A program made the position numbers and the translations under genes. The notes beneath the pieces were generated by a model. That model was not told the origin of the DNA. It searched no databases and saw only the letters and a list, made by a program, of their open reading frames with translations. Below are positions 43,948 to 55,800 of a stretch of 64,000 bases of DNA, piece by piece (the stretch's first letter is position 1; each line of letters opens with the position of its first letter). Where the stretch lies: contig MU006219.1 in NCBI GenBank assembly GCA_010093685.1, positions 1,321,531-1,385,530 of the forward strand, in the 5' to 3' direction. This DNA comes from Ophiobolus disseminans (taxonomy: Eukaryota; Ascomycota; Dothideomycetes; Pleosporales; Phaeosphaeriaceae).

Positions 43948-44885
43948 CTATTTTCGTTCCTGAACCCATTCATCTTGATCGTCGACTTCGTGGGACATAT
44001 TCCTGGGCACCGGTAACTCAGCATCCTCCCTCTGTGCAGGCAATTCAACGGGCGACGGTGTCCTTCTCGTATTCGATGACCCTTCATACACCCCCGGTGA
44101 TAATGCCATGTACTCTTGAGTCTCTTCGGTTGAAGGAGTCTTGAGACTGGTTTTCTCGATTTGTTTCCGCTTCCATCTTCTGAGCAAGATAAATGTTATC
44201 CCAGCGAGAATGACGAGGAAGGCGATGCTGAGTCCTACAGTCAATCCTATGACGGTCTCTTTATCAATGCCACTAGATGCAAGGCTGAATGAACCGGAAA
44301 CTCCATCCCTAGAGGAGTCGGAACCGGTAGGCAGTGTGGGTGTTGGCCGGAGCGTCGCAATCGTGGGCAGCCCTGAAAGCGAGGATGTTGTGGATCTTGC
44401 AGTTGGCTTTACTGATGGTGCAGCCACTTCTTTCTTTGTGATGTAGAAACTGGTGCTGATAAAGTACCCGGCGCCTGGACCCGATGGAGCCATTACTGAA
44501 AATACAAAGGGGATGGACAAGTTCGCGTTGATCCCGTCAATTGTCCAAGCAAACCAACCTGACTTTCCATATTGCTCTATTGCACCAGAATTAGTCCAAG
44601 TTCATAAGTGTCGAGGCGCAATTGCTTGCCTGTCAATAAACGGCTTCCCGTTACGTTTTGGTGCGCACAATGTAACTGGGCGGTCTTGAGCGTCGTAGTC
44701 CATGAAATATTGATTGTAGCGCCTTCTTCAAAACTAAGGGGATAGGTCCTGGGCCAGAGGAAAGCTCCCGCATCGGTGTCCTCGGGGATCTTCCAGATAT
44801 TGTTATCATCTTCAACATCTTGAGCTCTGGAGCGGAGCCCTAAAAGAGCAGCAACGACAATCGCAGCACGTATGGGCCCCCACAT
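43948..44885 (-). CDS. Single-pass surface protein, paralogue B
   Basis: Two exons (44885-44630 and 44576-43948) give 294 residues. Layout: signal peptide (about 1-21), an ectodomain of roughly 120 residues with Y-P-L-S-F-E-E-G and ISWTTTLKT, a Ser/Thr/Pro-rich stalk, a transmembrane helix (VIGLTVGLSIAFLVILAGI), basic RRWKRKQ, and a cytoplasmic tail with SPVELPA and a C-terminal DQDEWVQERK. The ectodomain start resembles the Kre9/Knh1-type immunoglobulin-like module of fungal wall proteins (a P-L-x-F-x-x-G ... I-x-W-x-T pattern), by analogy only. The intron is GC-AG (donor GCAAGC), while C and D use GT-AG at the same place and phase. This copy is intact and likely a plasma-membrane protein facing the wall. 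Role unknown; see the array finding. Confidence 0.82.
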
Positions 44886-45300
44886 GTTCGCGCGCGTATA
44901 AACCGGAGGTAGGAACTCTTCGCGCGTAAAAGAGGCAGAGTAAGGCGTGCAGGTATTTGGCGTCGACCAAGAGCGAATGTAGAAGTAAGACAGCGGCCTG
45001 CATTTGATCGTGGCGTGGGCGACAACTCTCTTTTCGTTGACAGCTGTGCCGCAATAGCAAGCCACTTTCCAACATCAAGCTTCCAGCGCATTAACGTCCC
45101 GTCCGATATTCTATGCAAGGTGATGATATCCAGCCATCCGGTAAATAACCGCCGCACTTATGCATCTTTAAGCGCTCATCTAGGACGTGTGCAGAAAAAG
45201 CGGGTACGTTTTGCACTATTGATGTTTCAGATTTCCTCGTTTTCGTCGGTCGAGTTTTGAATTGCGACATAATTGCCTATTTGCTTTGGACGATTTTGAT
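44886..45300. other. Intergenic between paralogue B and HET gene
   Basis: About 415 bases: promoter of B and 3' flank of the HET gene. No other feature seen. Confidence 0.5.
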
Positions 45301-46491
45301 TCACCATAGGTAGATGCGTCGCGATTCGAACTCCTCGCTCAAAGGTCCGTAGCGGATCGACAATCGACGGAAGGTATGAGCGGTTCCCTTGATCTTTGAT
45401 AACTCGAGGATTGCACGATTATTTACCAAGAGGCTTCTACAATGAGCTTCATGCGGATCATCACCATTTCCAGCTACACGACAGCAGTTGCAAGGTACCT
45501 TGTCCATGGTACATTCTAGGGCAGCGTCATACCTGCCACTCTCTTTGTCAACAATTTGTACCGGCAATACGATCTGTAGGCCTGCATTTGTCAACGAGAA
45601 AGGAAGGGCCTCATGCTCCTCCTTACTGCCACTATCGTCGTCGGACTCATCGTCCTTGTGGTCAAATGTCTCGGCGAGAATGTTCCGCGCACCCAAGAAC
45701 TGCACAGGCGACGGAGCTAGTATTTCCCATTCACGTGCTTGTTGGCAGCTCTCCGTCCAAGCAAGAAGAGAGTGATCATCGGTCCATTTGATGATCTCCT
45801 CTTGCAGGCGGATGAAAGCTTTTGGTCCGTCTCCGTATAAGGGGGGCATGCTGACGTTGAAAAGGCCAAAGAGACAGTACGCTTGGTCTTCGATCCTCTT
45901 GGTGCTCCGAGGTGATGCCCATGACATCCTCTTCGCCACACTGAACTCTTCAAGTGGGTGGCCTATGAGAGCGTCTTGATCGATGCCGGTAACGTCTTGG
46001 ATTAGATCTGCCATTTCGCTCCTCTTGCCGAGCTGAAGCCATGAGGAGCAGAAGAAAATAACTTCCCATGGCGCGATGAGCTCCTGTAATGTCCAACCGC
46101 GCAAGAACCATCGACTTGTCCTGAACCCTGAGTTCGGTGAAGCAAGATCTTCGCCGATAGTCACGTCAGATAGTAGCGCATAGCAGATCTCCGAACGCGC
46201 ATAGTATTTGAACATGGAGTTGATGGCTTCCGATAATTCGGCGGATGATCGTTTGTCGATACAACAGGTATCTACCCACAACCATTCGTACCCATCTTTT
46301 GTAGCTTGTTCGGCCGCTCGCTGGATCTTTTTGTAGCCAGATTTTGCTCTCGTAACTTTCTTCCGCTTGCGAAATTCTTGGAAGGTGACCTCGTCCACGT
46401 CTGCTGCCCAAGTGTGCGAGAGGATAGCATACGGTGGTATGTCGCCGAAAAACTCTTTGAGTTGGAGAGAGTTGGTGTTGATGAGCCTCAT
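45301..46491 (-). CDS. HET-domain protein (heterokaryon-incompatibility type)
   Basis: Intronless, 396 residues from ATG 46491. The N-terminal HET domain is complete: MRLINTNSLQLKEF, the block PPYAILSHTWAADVDEVTF, the middle block YEWLWVDTCCIDKRSSAELSEAINSMF, Y-A-L-L-S-D-V, SRWFLRGWTLQELIAP, and the later SWASPRSTKRIEDQAYCLFGLFNVSMPPLYG. The C-terminal 170 residues are variable and hold a possible metal site (CNCC). HET domains act as death effectors in fungal self/non-self recognition and are related to TIR domains. The gene sits inside an array of four surface-protein paralogues on the same strand. No NACHT or repeat domain is fused to it, so any sensor must be a separate protein. Family assignment is firm; participation in incompatibility is inference. 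Confidence 0.94.
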   Translation of the reverse strand: MRLINTNSLQLKEFFGDIPPYAILSHTWAADVDEVTFQEFRKRKKVTRAKSGYKKIQRAAEQATKDGYEWLWVDTCCIDKRSSAELSEAINSMFKYYARSEICYALLSDVTIGEDLASPNSGFRTSRWFLRGWTLQELIAPWEVIFFCSSWLQLGKRSEMADLIQDVTGIDQDALIGHPLEEFSVAKRMSWASPRSTKRIEDQAYCLFGLFNVSMPPLYGDGPKAFIRLQEEIIKWTDDHSLLAWTESCQQAREWEILAPSPVQFLGARNILAETFDHKDDESDDDSGSKEEHEALPFSLTNAGLQIVLPVQIVDKESGRYDAALECTMDKVPCNCCRVAGNGDDPHEAHCRSLLVNNRAILELSKIKGTAHTFRRLSIRYGPLSEEFESRRIYLW

Positions 46492-46936
46492 TGTACGGAG
46501 TCGCTTCACGCGCTCGTGAATGGAGTCGTGGAGTTGTCTAAGAGTGCACGTGTCACAGGCGTGGAACTTTGCCCCGCATCATCGCACGCCACCAGCTGCA
46601 GGCGCACGTCCCCACTTGCTCCCAACACCATGTCTGTCTCGACTCCGACACAGTATCTCTCTCGATAACATAACGTCCAGGCCGTGAAATCAAGGGTCAT
46701 ACTTCATCGTCGACGAAAGAGTTTGTGCAGGAAGACTGAGGCCGGCTCTTGCCCAGTTGGGCATCCATGAGGGCCTTAGTACCTAGGTAGGCGCGAGTAC
46801 CGACCTCAACGTCCTTTTTGGTCCTGCTGTGGTGCGTTACTACAAGTGAGATATTTTGTACCATGCAAATTATCGCAAATTAATATTATAGTTCCTGTTA
46901 AACCATTGTTATGCTCCTGCTCTATGAAGCCTCCGC
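46492..46936. other. Intergenic upstream of the HET gene
   Basis: About 445 bases holding the HET promoter and 3' flank of paralogue C. No gene supported. Confidence 0.45.
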
Positions 46937-47870
46937 TCAAGTTCGATCTCTCACCCACTCATCCTGATACTGCACCGCCTGTGCCGAATTCATCAACTCT
47001 GGCTGGTCTGCTGGTATACCAGACACTGGAGCATATTTCTGCGTCTCTGATGTTCTTCCTGTGCTGGCTGTAGCACTCCCATCCTTCCCGTTCGCTACCG
47101 TTCGCTGTCTCCGCCTAGCGAAGATAGCAACAGCAACCAGGATTATGAACAGTGCACCGAATCCAACTCCCAACCCGATCGCGAGCTTTTTCTTCCTTAT
47201 CCTGTCGGTAGGTGGGAGCCCGAGACTAGCCGGGCTTGCATCGTTCACAGGACTCGATGTTGCTGGAGTTGTCGAAGATACTGCGCTTGTCGAAGATACT
47301 ACGCTTGTTGAGAGGGCTTGTGTTGCCGAAAACGTCCGCAGCGAAGACACGGACGATCTACTCGTTGAAGTTGTTGACAGACCCAGCGATCTGATCAGCT
47401 CATTCACATCTCCGTTCTTGTTGATATAAACACTTGTGCTCCAGAAGCCGCTACTTCCCAGTGGATCTCCTTCAGCCTCGACAATACGAAGTACGAAAGG
47501 GTCTGGCTGTGGTTTTCCCCAATACGTTCCGAACGTGTTGGTCGACAGGTTTTTGTCTACAAAATAAAACGTCAACGGTCATTCATGTGCAATAACAGCT
47601 GGCAGTTAGCTTACAGCTGATCCCTGTATTTCCTGGGTTGCCTTGATAATACGAGTAAATGTCCACTCTGCTGAGAGTCGTCTTCCATGTGACATTGAAG
47701 CTCGAACCTTCAGTAATAGCGATGGGGTATGTCACTAAACCCAGGAAAGAGCCGTCCTTAGAGTTGCCAGGCGTTTTATAGACGGTTCCAGGATCGAACT
47801 TTTGGGCCCATACCGAAAGAGCAAACAGCAATATCGTGGTCAGAGTGGCAACAAATTTTTTGGACATCAT
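46937..47870 (-). CDS. Single-pass surface protein, paralogue C
   Basis: Two exons (47870-47615 and 47556-46937) give 291 residues. Its first exon is 256 bases, exactly as in copy B. Layout: signal peptide (1-22), ectodomain with GLVTYPIAITEGSSFNVTW and a Y-S-Y-Y-Q loop, then phrases F-G-T-Y-W and G-F-W-S-T-S-V-Y-I (matching the S-T-S-F-Y-I of B), a Ser/Thr-rich stalk, transmembrane helix (LAIGLGVGFGALFIILVAVAIF), ARRRQR stop-transfer, and a tail ending QDEWVRDRT. The tail motif DEWV-[QR]-[ED]-R is shared with B. The intron donor is a normal GTAAGC. Two adjacent ATG codons could start it. Intact. Confidence 0.82.
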
Positions 47871-48527
47871 GATGGTAAGATACAATGTCGGTGGTTGTGC
47901 GACAACGAAACCCCCAAGCACGAAGGTCACGCCGCATGACGGCAAACTCGTCGCTTTTGTTTGCAACTGCGCCGCACGCAAGCCCGTATTGAACGAAGGT
48001 CAAGGCTGCAGCATATTGCTGTGTCGAATATAAAGCCGCTAACAGCCCCTTGCATCAACCGTGCCGTAATGCAGCATACCTACCTAGGTATGTGCATCCA
48101 GCGAATGTGCAAAAAGGAAGCGCATAAGAAACGAGGCTGTGTGTGACACTAATGACTTGCAGAGCAGGAAATCTTGCAGCGCTCAAGCATGCGAAGAAAA
48201 TCACCTTAGTTTCATTGTAGCGGTCGTCTGCTTTCCAATCCTTCGTTAGCTGGTCTGTGCGACCTGTATTCTGACAGGAGCGTAATAAGCGCCCGCATAT
48301 CTTGTAGGTGTTTCAGTCGCGATAGCTTGATGAGTTGGCTCGGCATCTAGCATGAAAGAGGTGTAGTGCGTGGTTTTGCATATCCAGGATCGATTGTCCC
48401 GGCGATTGGACGATCAGATTGGTACACTCTTTTGGGTGGAGAAACTTTCCCTATCAGATTGTCTCCGAGAGCAACTGGGTTCGGAACACCCCAAGCTCAT
48501 CGCTTTTCATTCGAACTGACGGTATGC
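47871..48527. other. Intergenic within surface-protein array
   Basis: About 660 bases between copies C and D. No gene supported; contains a short direct palindrome-like ACCTACCTAGGTA near 48.08 kb. Confidence 0.45.
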
Positions 48528-49424
48528 TTACGTCCTCCCTCTCCCACCCTCACTCGACATCTCCACCGCCCGCTCAGTCACCGGCATCTCCACATACCTC
48601 CGCTCCCCCTCGACCTCGCTCGGCTTCGTATAAATCTCCTGCGGCGCAGGCGCAGCATACATCTCCGCACTCCCCTGAGCCGCCTCTCCATCAGTAGCAG
48701 CCGCACTCTTCTCCGTCTCATGCGCAGCTCGTTTTCTCCTCCGCTTCAATAAAGCAAGACCGCCCAGAATAACCAGAAGCAATACAATCACACCGAGACT
48801 AATACCCAAACCGAGCCCTAGTGTCTTTTTCCTCTTTTTAGATTTCTTAGACGCAGACGCCGAAAGTGCATTCCCAGTCGCCGTCGCCGTCGCGCTCAAA
48901 GACGATATGCCCGTTGGTGTAGATGAAGGCTCAGTCGAAAACACGTCCCCCGGCTCACGCGCAATATAAAACATTGCACTAAAGAAATCGCCCTCTTTGG
49001 GTTTGCCAGGCGTATTGTCATCGATGTTCACGCCGCGAATGGTGAATGGGGCTTTGTTATCTGCGTCGATGGTGTCTGCTTTCCAGTCGCACGCACCTGT
49101 GGATTGGCGGACTATACATCATATCATCTTAGCAAACACCCAAAAACATTGAATTGAAAGTGGAGCGTGTGACGTACCGGCGATAGGATACCCACCGGCT
49201 TTACCGCGCTGGTAGAGGAACAGGTTCACGGTTTTGAATGTCGTGGTCCATGCGAGGGGGTATGTGTTGTTTGCGCGCAGGATGAGGGGGTATGTAGATG
49301 GGAAGCTGAAGGAGCCGTTTAGCGACGAGAGAGCGAAAGTGCTGAATTGTCCTACGCCGTCGGGGAAGGCGTATACTCTATGGAAGAGTGTGACGAACAA
49401 CGTGAGGGATACGAGGTGCCGCAT
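48528..49424 (-). CDS. Single-pass surface protein, paralogue D
   Basis: Two exons (49424-49178 and 49111-48528) give 276 residues. The intron has the same phase and position as in B and C. Layout: signal peptide (1-19), ectodomain with FPSTYPLILRANNTYPLAW and TTFKTVNLFLYQRGKAGG, phrases FFSAMFYIAR near the end of the ectodomain, a Ser/Ala/Thr stalk, a lysine-rich stretch (SKKSKKRKK) just before the transmembrane helix (LGISLGVIVLLLVILGGLALL), and a KRRRKR stop-transfer. The tail has RYVEMP and AVEMS phrases, echoing the VELP phrases of A and B, but lacks the DEWV ending. The positive charge on both sides of the helix is unusual. Intact. Confidence 0.8.
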
Positions 49425-51249
49425 CTTCGCATCCAGTACGCAGATTTTGCGATCCGAGGGATGTGGAGATCGCGAGGAATTGAAGCAGCTTTTGGTGTTT
49501 CGAAAAAGTTGCTGCGCCGCATTCCAAGTATACTTTGCGATCGTCAGGCTTCCAACGCATTGACTTTCAACAACTTCATCTGGTATATGAGGTGCATGCA
49601 CAGCCGCCGCCGCTTTCTAGGACCCCTGCATGGTTGTTGGGGGCCGATGCGGATCGTGCCGCAATATCGCAAATATTGACAATTCATTGTAGTTGTAACC
49701 GGCGAATGTACTTGGGAGAACTATATCGCTCTGTCAGGAGTTGACAATCGCCGAATAATATGGCTTGAACTTGTGCAAATTCAATTCATAGCTGTCCAAA
49801 CCAACCATTCTCGTAACACTCTTTCAATGGTGCGGCGAACGGGTGCTGGGCTGTAGACATCAACTTTGGGTTCGAATTATACTCGGGCATTCACAGGAAG
49901 GAAAAAACGTGGAAAGAATGTTTGAAGAAAGAGGAACAAATACACGCCAACCACATACAACAGCCAACACATCCACCATATCACCCTTCCACCACCAATT
50001 CCCAAGCACATCGTAATGTTCAGCCCGTATCTGTATTGCAAAGACATGAGTCTATGTCTAGGCGACTTTTAAAGGCGGATCGTCAGACGCCCATCGCCGC
50101 CGAAGCAGGAGGGCGCCATGAGCGATTAATCTTCGACATTCCATCTGACAAGCAGGATGGCACATCCTCTCGTACCATATGACGGCTTCGGGAAGGTACA
50201 GTGCAATCGTTTCGAACTAGGAAGCCGCAGCACGTGTGCACCGCAGCACCTGAGGCAATCCCAAAAGTATCTTCTGAAGACGTACGCAGTGCCAATAGAA
50301 TGGCATTCGGCGTGTGATACAGCTGCGAGAGTATACAAGACGTGCCATCGCTGGGTTGTAGATACCGAAGGTAGAGAGGGAAGCGTGACGCAGGAAACTA
50401 GCAGGAGTAGTTCAAAAGGCGCGATGTGGTGCACTTCCTAAATGTCTTCAAGTACCTCGATGAATCTTCAGCGCATCATCAAGCTGCCAAAAAAACCTCT
50501 AAAGCCACCTCAACACCCTCCAGCAGACCCCCAAAGCCGACCAGTTCGGCCTCATCAACACCACCGAGACGCTCCCGCCCTCACAATGGGCGTCACCACG
50601 ATCGTCGTGGTAGTGGTGTGCTGCGTGCTGCTCGTCGCGTACGCATTGTTCTGGGCAGCGTGCTGCTGCACGGGCAGGGCTATGGCCATCGATATGTCGA
50701 GGATCGACATCGAGATGGCGTAGTAAGTAATGCCGCTGGCGAGCTCGAATTGAAGAGAATGGTAACGCGTGTAGAAGGCAGGCTCGACGATTGGGCGGTG
50801 GATGAAGAAGGGGCGCTTCGGCGCGGGTTTATTGTTTTGGTGCGAGTGAATTTTCGGGGGTGAAGAGGGAGGTGTGTGTCGTCGTCGCCGGCGAGCGAAT
50901 CTTTTGGCGGGTATATATTTTGGGGGGCGTAAACGCCCATAGCAACGCGTGGGGCTCGGAAAGCGGGCTTAAAACTGACATTTGGGGAACATTTTCAGGC
51001 ACTGCTGCCTTCACAGCAAACCTGCTTGTGACTGTGAGTGACTATGCAATTCCACACCTCCTCAAGGTGAGAGCGATGTTCTGTTTACACTGCCTTCTTT
51101 GTCACCAGAGGCTCCTGCTTGTGGGGCAAGACAGCTCCTGAGTCCCCTGCCATCCCTACCTTAGCTAAGGTAAAGGCAGAAAGTGCGAGGCCTTACATTG
51201 CTCTTGAATTTCCCCTGATAATTCTCGTGATGTTTTTAATCGCTGCCTG
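49425..51249. other. Gene-poor region with one weak small membrane-protein frame
   Basis: The only frame of note is at 50586-50723 (plus, 45 codons): MGVTTIVVVVVCC followed by a hydrophobic and cysteine-rich stretch and a short tail. It could be a small single-pass protein, but has no support beyond hydrophobicity. Nothing else is seen. Confidence 0.25.
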
Positions 51250-51322
51250 GTCCTCTTGAGGATATGCAGCGATTTGGTGTTGCCTCGAGCCTGCCCGGCT
51301 GCCTCAGGCTCTCCTGCCACGC

Positions 51323-51610
51323 AGGCACGACCCCAACTGCAACTCCCATAATCCTCACGATACTCTTATGACTCCGCTCTTCATCATCTTCATCTTCAGC
51401 CACTGCAGTGTGTAATCCTTGAAGGCTCGTTGTGATGTGGTGGCGCGGCGCCGGCCGGGGCGGAGATGCTGTGTGGGAGGTTTTTAAGCCGACCGCCCCA
51501 ACCACACCACTCTGATCACCCACGATACCCTCATACCATACTACTCAAGCTCATCATCTTTAGCCGGTACAGCGCATAATCTGCAAAGACTGATCACGTT
51601 GCTACCCACG
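51323..51610 (+). repeat. Two diverged direct repeats of about 115 bases
   Basis: Segments 51323-51440 and 51492-51610 share an ordered series of words: CCCCAAC, CACGATAC, TCATCATCTT or its near match, AGCC, CAG-x-G and TAATC. Divergence is high, so duplication is old. No coding role could be assigned. Confidence 0.4.
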
Positions 51611-54600
51611 CCGAGAACGCGTCGCGCAGAGGCCCTACTACCAGCACTCCAGCTCCAGCTCTAGCTTCAGCTCCAGTAGCGTGGCTAACCCCTCCGCGCA
51701 GGATAGGATTCTCCTCACTCGAAGATTATACCGCACCCCGTTGAAGCATCGCCGCTCTCGATTGTCACCCCTCGGATGGGAGCCCTCGAGGCGCACAACA
51801 CCCTTCAGCCGCAACCTAGCAACGCCGCGGACCAACCCTTCGAACGACACGGCCAGGCATCGAAGGGTATGAGGCGGATCATGGTCAGGGGCCACAGCAC
51901 CTTAGGATATACCGGCGACAGCATGGGTGGCTATACCTTTGCGCCATGGCTCAAGATCGCGGTCCGGAAATCTTGAGTGGCAGCGGGCTCCAGAGTTGGA
52001 ACGACGACCACCACACCCATAACGATAACGACCACTCGATGGATCGAGAGTATATAGGATAGACTATGCTGCGATGAGGCCAATGGACATAACAGGCAGC
52101 AGGAGTGCCACAGAGGATGGTCCGTCTGGAGCGAAAACACCGGCAGGAGAATGAGGACTTACAGAAATGCGCAACCGCGGCGAAGCAAATTGGCACACTG
52201 AACCAGTGTTGGGTTGCAGGTATGGAACAATGAGACTACTCTTGAGACGGTAATGCCCCTCAGGCAACAGAGCCTCCGAAGAGCCGAGCGGACGGCGAGA
52301 CAGCCAGACGGAAGAAGGGTAAGACTGTAGGAAATGTAGCAACTTGCTAGAAGAATACACCAACAGAGTCTACGCCTCGCTCGAACACTCGACTACGAAG
52401 CCGCGATCTCCATGCCAGACCTTGACCCAGAACGCATAACGTCTAGATCGATGACGGCTAATGACATATCAGCATCGATTCCTCGACCGCCAAGTAATGA
52501 AAACACTCGAGCGCGAGGCTGGCCCATGAGATATGACAAGGGATTAGATTGTTAAGGAACACGCCATGACATCGTCTTGGATCGGATCCATAGCCGAAGG
52601 GCTGTGAACGGGACGGTCATACGAAGCCGCAGACATACACCGGGCCGGTTGGCAGGGCCACGATCGGGATCTACAAGAACACCCTCTTGAGATCACTAGG
52701 CTTCAACACAATTTGGAAGCAGAAAGAGCAGGGAATCGTGGACAATGGACAATTGGAAGGTCGACTTAGACTGCATCTCGAGGGGCGTTGGCTGTCGCCA
52801 CACTCATGTACTGTCCGAACATCAAGTTCACAGCGGCGCACACCGAGCCTTCGACGAAGTCATGAAGAAGCATGAGGTCAAGCACACAGGAGATGAGCAC
52901 CTCGGCGACAGCCACCCGAGCGGCATGTCGCTAGCAGGAAATATCCGAAAAGCTTGGCCGCTCAAATTGATGTTAATGCTTTGCATCAAATGCGGGGTTG
53001 ACGGGCATTCCTTGACCTGCCAATATGCAAAGCCGAGAAGGGGATCGCACCTTAGCAGCATGTCGTGCTCGTGTGCTGAGCACACAAGACGCACTGTGCA
53101 CCCCGGTGTTCTGCAGATGGCGAACACTTCGCGAACGATCAGAAGCTTTGCGCAGCATCGTGAGTCGCTAGCTTCAGGGGCGATTTTCCTGCGAACCATC
53201 TCATCCGAATTGGCAGTCCCAACAGAATGGCGATATCCCAGGGCGGCACAAGGCGTGTGCCGGCATCGTCGTATTGGATAGTGAATCCCACGGCAACGAA
53301 ATGCTGGGGGCTCGATACCCTGTGCGATGTCCAGAGCGAAGCGCGTGACCACTGCTATTCCTTCCAGGCTGAGAAGACGGGCGTCTTGTGTTGATGTCGA
53401 TTTGCTGAAGCACAGTTCGGCTGGGGTCTGATGAAAGGGGCGTGAAGCGAAGCAGAATGGCGTGCATCAAGCTGCGCGCCCTGAAAGAGATGGGATGTTC
53501 GCCCGACGGGCCCAACCGAGTCCAGACGGAAGAAAAGAGGGGTTCAGTCAAAGAACCCTGAAGTCCAAAGTTGGACGCCGGCTGCATCGCTGATCGTCAG
53601 CTGGACAGGGCCCGGCAGCGAAAGTCGATACTAAGATGTTGGGAAGTTTGTTGAAGTGTGGCACGAGAGGTCTGATGGGCAGCGATGATTCGACGTTCAC
53701 CGATGCTGGTGGCCCGCGGCTTCGCTACCCCCCAACCGCGCAGCAATTTGCAGCTGTTCGCCTGAAGCATGCACGGCTAGCCACACTTGGTCTGGCCGTC
53801 TCCGCATTTTCTGGCGCATCGTTCGTCGACAGCCCCTGACCCTCGGCCAGCCGTGCGAGGGTGCAGAAGCCTCAAAGGCGTTGCATGTCTGCGTGTGTCT
53901 GACCTTTCGTCTGTTCTTCTGATCCTCTGTAATGAGTGTCGTGCCCTTACGCCATCTCTTCGTCTAGCCGGCAGCCAACCATCGTCTGCCTCTGGATCGC
54001 CATCAGCCGGTCGCGCAATTGTCGCTGTTGGTTTCCAAGCTTCTCTCCTGATCTTCCTACGCGCGCGGAGCTGCAGGGTGTCTCTGCCGCGAACTTCTCA
54101 TTCCAACGTTTCGAAGAAATCGCCAAGGCGAAACCTCGCAGCTGTCGGCCTGGCCACCGTGGACGACCGTCTCCCCATTTATATCGGCCTCCTCTGTCGC
54201 TTGGGACACAGAGCGATGATGTCTTCGCTCTAGTGATCGTGCATCTGCCGCAACACTTGTCTCGATCGACGGGCCAGCCTTGACGTTAGAGCGTGGCGCT
54301 TCCCCACATTCTGATGCCCTGAAGCTGCCCTGCTGATCTCAGCCCCGTGTAACTTTATGCGACGACCGATGCCGTCGAGTATCGTCTTTGTTTACAAGAT
54401 TCTCTGCAAGAAAGACTAGGGATAGACCGGATCGAGAGTTTGGCGCCTTGTTTGCGTTTGAGGTATGCGTGCGCCGAAGCTGGCGGACAAGTGCATGGCA
54501 TTGCCCGAGGCTGACGATGCGACCAGTTGCTTTTCCAAGTCCTTTTCTGCCAATAGACGGTACGCGTACCATTGTGGGATAGATTGCTGCCAGGTATGTT

Positions 54601-55800
54601 GTGTCTGTCTTCTCCGTGTTGAACTTCCGCGCTCGCCGCCGCCGCGCTGGGCCGACATGGCCTGGTGATTGTGCGATGCGTGGGAGGGTGGCAGGAAATA
54701 GGAGAGCCGTGGGCTAATCGCGTTCGACAGGATATACTGTTATTCGTTCTGATAGAAGGTGTTCGTGTCTCGATACCCGCGCGCCGTCATCGTGTGCATC
54801 CGTTAGAAGTTTCTGCTATTAAGGTAAGCCCATCCGTTCCCTCTACTCCTGTCGGAGCCTCAGCCCGTTACCGTTCTTGCTCGAGCAGTCTCCGCCTTCT
54901 TCCAAACTGCCTTTGATTCACACGAGTGTGGTGGAGGTTGTGGTGGTGGTGAGTCCTGCGGCGTATCCTGCCAACATGGCCGCCTGCGCAAGAGGATGTC
55001 CGCCGCCACGATCATATCTGCACGCATGCAATCGTGCTGCAGGAGCTTGTGTCCATGGGATTGGCGTCTCTCGTGATCTTGCAAGCAAAGTTCTCAGCAT
55101 CAGGGGGTTGCAGTTGTGCGGGTGGTTGTGGGACGAGGAAGAGCACAGAAATGGCATGGAGGCACGCCCAACACCACCACCCAAGGGCTGAGCGGCATCA
55201 TCTTGAAGTTTGGTTTGCTAGAAGGCACGCAATGCTCTACATCATCTACACTATCTCGGCATCTTCGTTGTCTGTGTGCATATGGCTAAGAAGTTTGAGC
55301 ATAGTAATACCTAAAGCCGCTCCCTGGTAGGCCGCGCCTGCCTTCGATACCGCCAAAGACGAGCTCACCAAGGCCAGCTTCAAGGCGCCAGTCGACCCAC
55401 CTGACCAGCTCCTGCTCGCTCAGCTCATAAGCCCCGCCTCGCTCCATTTTCTGCCTCCTTCCTTCCTCTCCCACACCCACCCCGCAACACCACCTTTCTC
55501 CACCTTGCCCACATCCTCAGCATCGTGAGCTGAGTCTCCATCTTTCCACATCTGCTCATCCTCGTTGCGAAGCTTGCCCCGATCCCCTGAACGTGGTCAC
55601 GTCAGGAGGTGAGGCAACCGCCGCAGTTCCCAGAAAGCACCTGCTCCCCCAACTTTGCTCACACATCCGCTGCCACCCTTCAATACCACCTGACGAACTC
55701 TGGTGCAAGCACAGTCTGCAGACTCGGCTTGCGAGCGTACAGTCCCTGCTGTGACCAATCGACACTGACGACTGCGACCGCTGAATTCAGAGCAGCTCGC
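51611..55800. other. Gene-poor region, about 4.2 kb
   Basis: Many short frames on both strands, the longest about 178 codons (52745-53281, plus) overlapped by a 174-codon minus frame. Neither has a motif, and mutual overlap suggests chance in a GC-balanced sequence. No transposase, reverse transcriptase, terminal repeat or RNA gene was recognised. From about 53.8 kb the sequence becomes C/T-rich, like the upstream region of a strongly expressed gene. Confidence 0.35.

Noticed and set aside
52745..53352. Overlapping long frames on both strands (178 and 174 codons)
   Set aside because: Mutual overlap on opposite strands and lack of any motif point to chance openness.
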